Below, piece after piece: positions 5,471 to 5,996 of a stretch of DNA of 5,996 bases (positions are counted from its first letter, which is position 1; each line of letters begins with the position of its first letter). The position numbers were made by a program, and so were the translations under genes. Origin of the DNA: Bacillota bacterium (GTDB taxonomy: Bacteria > Bacillota > Clostridia > Acetivibrionales > DSM-1351); contig JAEWAX010000095.1 in assembly GCA_023391425.1 (NCBI GenBank), positions 1-5,996 on the forward strand. The letters run 5' to 3'. The notes beneath the pieces are model-generated. The model did not search any database and was not told the origin of the DNA. It worked only from the letters and a program-made list of their open reading frames with translations.

Positions 5471-5872
5471 ATGGCTAATTATTTGAAAGGCCAAATAGCA
5501 GAAATTGCCCAAATTAATCCCGAGACACTTAGATTTTATGAAAAAAGTAAGCTTATTCCAGCTCCAGATAGATCCGAGTCAGGTTATAGGCTCTATTCTG
5601 AAGCAGTTCTGCATCGGCTGGAGTTTATTAAAAATGCCAAGGCATCAGGCTTTACATTGAAACAAATCAAAGAAATGTTCAGTATCGTTGAAAACCAGAA
5701 TGTGGACATAGAAGACATCAAACATACTGTAGATGAGAAAATCCGAGAAATTGATTTAAAAATTTCTAGCTTGGAGGAGATGAGGGCATCATTGATTAAT
5801 TTTAACAACAATGGGCAACAATCAATTCAATGCCCCCATATCCAAGCATACCTAAATAATTTTAAAGAATAG
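5471..5872 (+). CDS. MerR-family transcriptional regulator
   Basis: A 133-residue DNA-binding regulator of normal MerR length for the metal-sensor type. Residues 5-30 form the helix-turn-helix (GQIAEIAQINPETLRFYEKSKLI). The wing contains RSESGYRLYSE (34-44), then FIKNAKASGFTLKQIKEMF. Residues about 80-112 form the dimerising coiled coil. The C-terminus, QCPHIQAYL, resembles the CPII tail of mercury, zinc and copper sensors, but Cys121 is the only cysteine. The cysteine at the coiled-coil start and the first one of the metal loop are absent, so a classical thiolate metal site is unlikely within one chain. The start ATG has GGAAG 8 bases upstream. It sits 113 bases after the fusion gene on the same strand and 77 bases before a gene with a MerR-type promoter, its most likely target. 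Ligand unknown. Confidence 0.93.
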   Translation: MANYLKGQIAEIAQINPETLRFYEKSKLIPAPDRSESGYRLYSEAVLHRLEFIKNAKASGFTLKQIKEMFSIVENQNVDIEDIKHTVDEKIREIDLKISSLEEMRASLINFNNNGQQSIQCPHIQAYLNNFKE

Positions 5873-5883
5873 CAAAATAACTA

Positions 5884-5915
5884 TTGACCTTGTATATTAC
5901 TACACCCTTTATAAT
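5884..5915 (+). promoter_or_regulatory. MerR-type promoter with 20-bp spacer and partial operator dyad
   Basis: TTGACC (5884-5889) and a perfect TATAAT (5910-5915) are separated by 20 bases. Such overlong spacers are the hallmark of promoters that MerR proteins activate by untwisting DNA. Within the spacer, TGTA (5891-5894) and TACA (5901-5904) form a dyad. The left half ACCTTGTA looks complete, while the right half TACACCCT is degenerate against an expected TACAAGGT. It directly precedes the gene at 5950. Confidence 0.7.
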
Positions 5916-5949
5916 GATGGCAATAAATGAAAGGAAAGAGGTTATCATT

Positions 5950-5996
5950 ATGGATGTTGTATTAATTGTTCTTACAAGTATTTTGGTAGTTATAGT
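5950..5996 (+). CDS. Start of a gene with a hydrophobic N-terminus (probable membrane protein), partial
   Basis: An ATG at 5950-5952 opens a frame that runs off the window after 15 full codons, MDVVLIVLTSILVVI. All but a few residues are hydrophobic, as in a first transmembrane helix or an uncleaved signal anchor. A ribosome binding site AAAGAGG (5935-5941) lies 8 bases upstream. The MerR-type promoter and adjoining MerR gene suggest an inducible exporter or permease, but 15 codons cannot identify the family. Confidence 0.7.
   Translation, partial: MDVVLIVLTSILVVI

Noticed and set aside
5593..5811. Open frame of 72 codons on the minus strand inside the MerR gene
   Set aside because: Antisense shadow of a secure gene with no support of its own.

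Overview
The window is AT-rich and looks like a low-GC Gram-positive anaerobe of the Clostridia, most likely Lachnospiraceae or a near relative. The basis is AGGAG-type ribosome binding sites, sigma-A-like promoters, a TTG start on guaA, and the wording of the GMP synthase and of the AcOAT-like aminotransferase. This placement rests on protein family resemblance, not on any marker gene.

Layout, left to right. Positions 1-176 hold the last 57 codons of an AraC-type regulator (+). It converges on guaA (GMP synthase, minus strand, 366-1901), and a stem-loop terminator lies between them. Upstream of guaA is a 532-base stretch without a normal gene. It contains a head-to-tail duplication of a structured leader (about 1942-2052 and 2053-2245), with an exact 43-bp direct repeat, a 36-bp repeat at 32/36 identity and several hairpins. 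A divergent peptide deformylase (2434-2928, minus) follows. Upstream of it on the same strand is a frameshifted, truncated gene remnant (2958-3309).

Transcribed the other way, with a good promoter at 3365-3393, is the most notable gene: a 608-residue protein (3531-5357) that joins a complete transglutaminase-like cysteine amidase domain (Cys92, His138, Asp155) to a complete class III PLP-dependent aminotransferase (PLP lysine Lys462). A small MerR-family regulator follows (5471-5872). It has kept only one of the cysteines used by metal-sensing MerR proteins. After it, a promoter with a 20-bp spacer and a partial MerR-style dyad drives a gene whose first 15 codons (5950 onward) encode a hydrophobic, probably membrane-embedded, N-terminus.

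How the parts fit together. guaA is housekeeping purine synthesis with a suspiciously elaborate leader. The MerR gene and the hydrophobic gene form a probable regulator/target pair. The fusion gene is either an independent unit or part of the same locus. A reasonable but unproven reading is that its first domain releases an amine from an amide or isopeptide and its second domain transaminates that amine. The fusion, the tandem leader and the MerR-type promoter deserve most attention.
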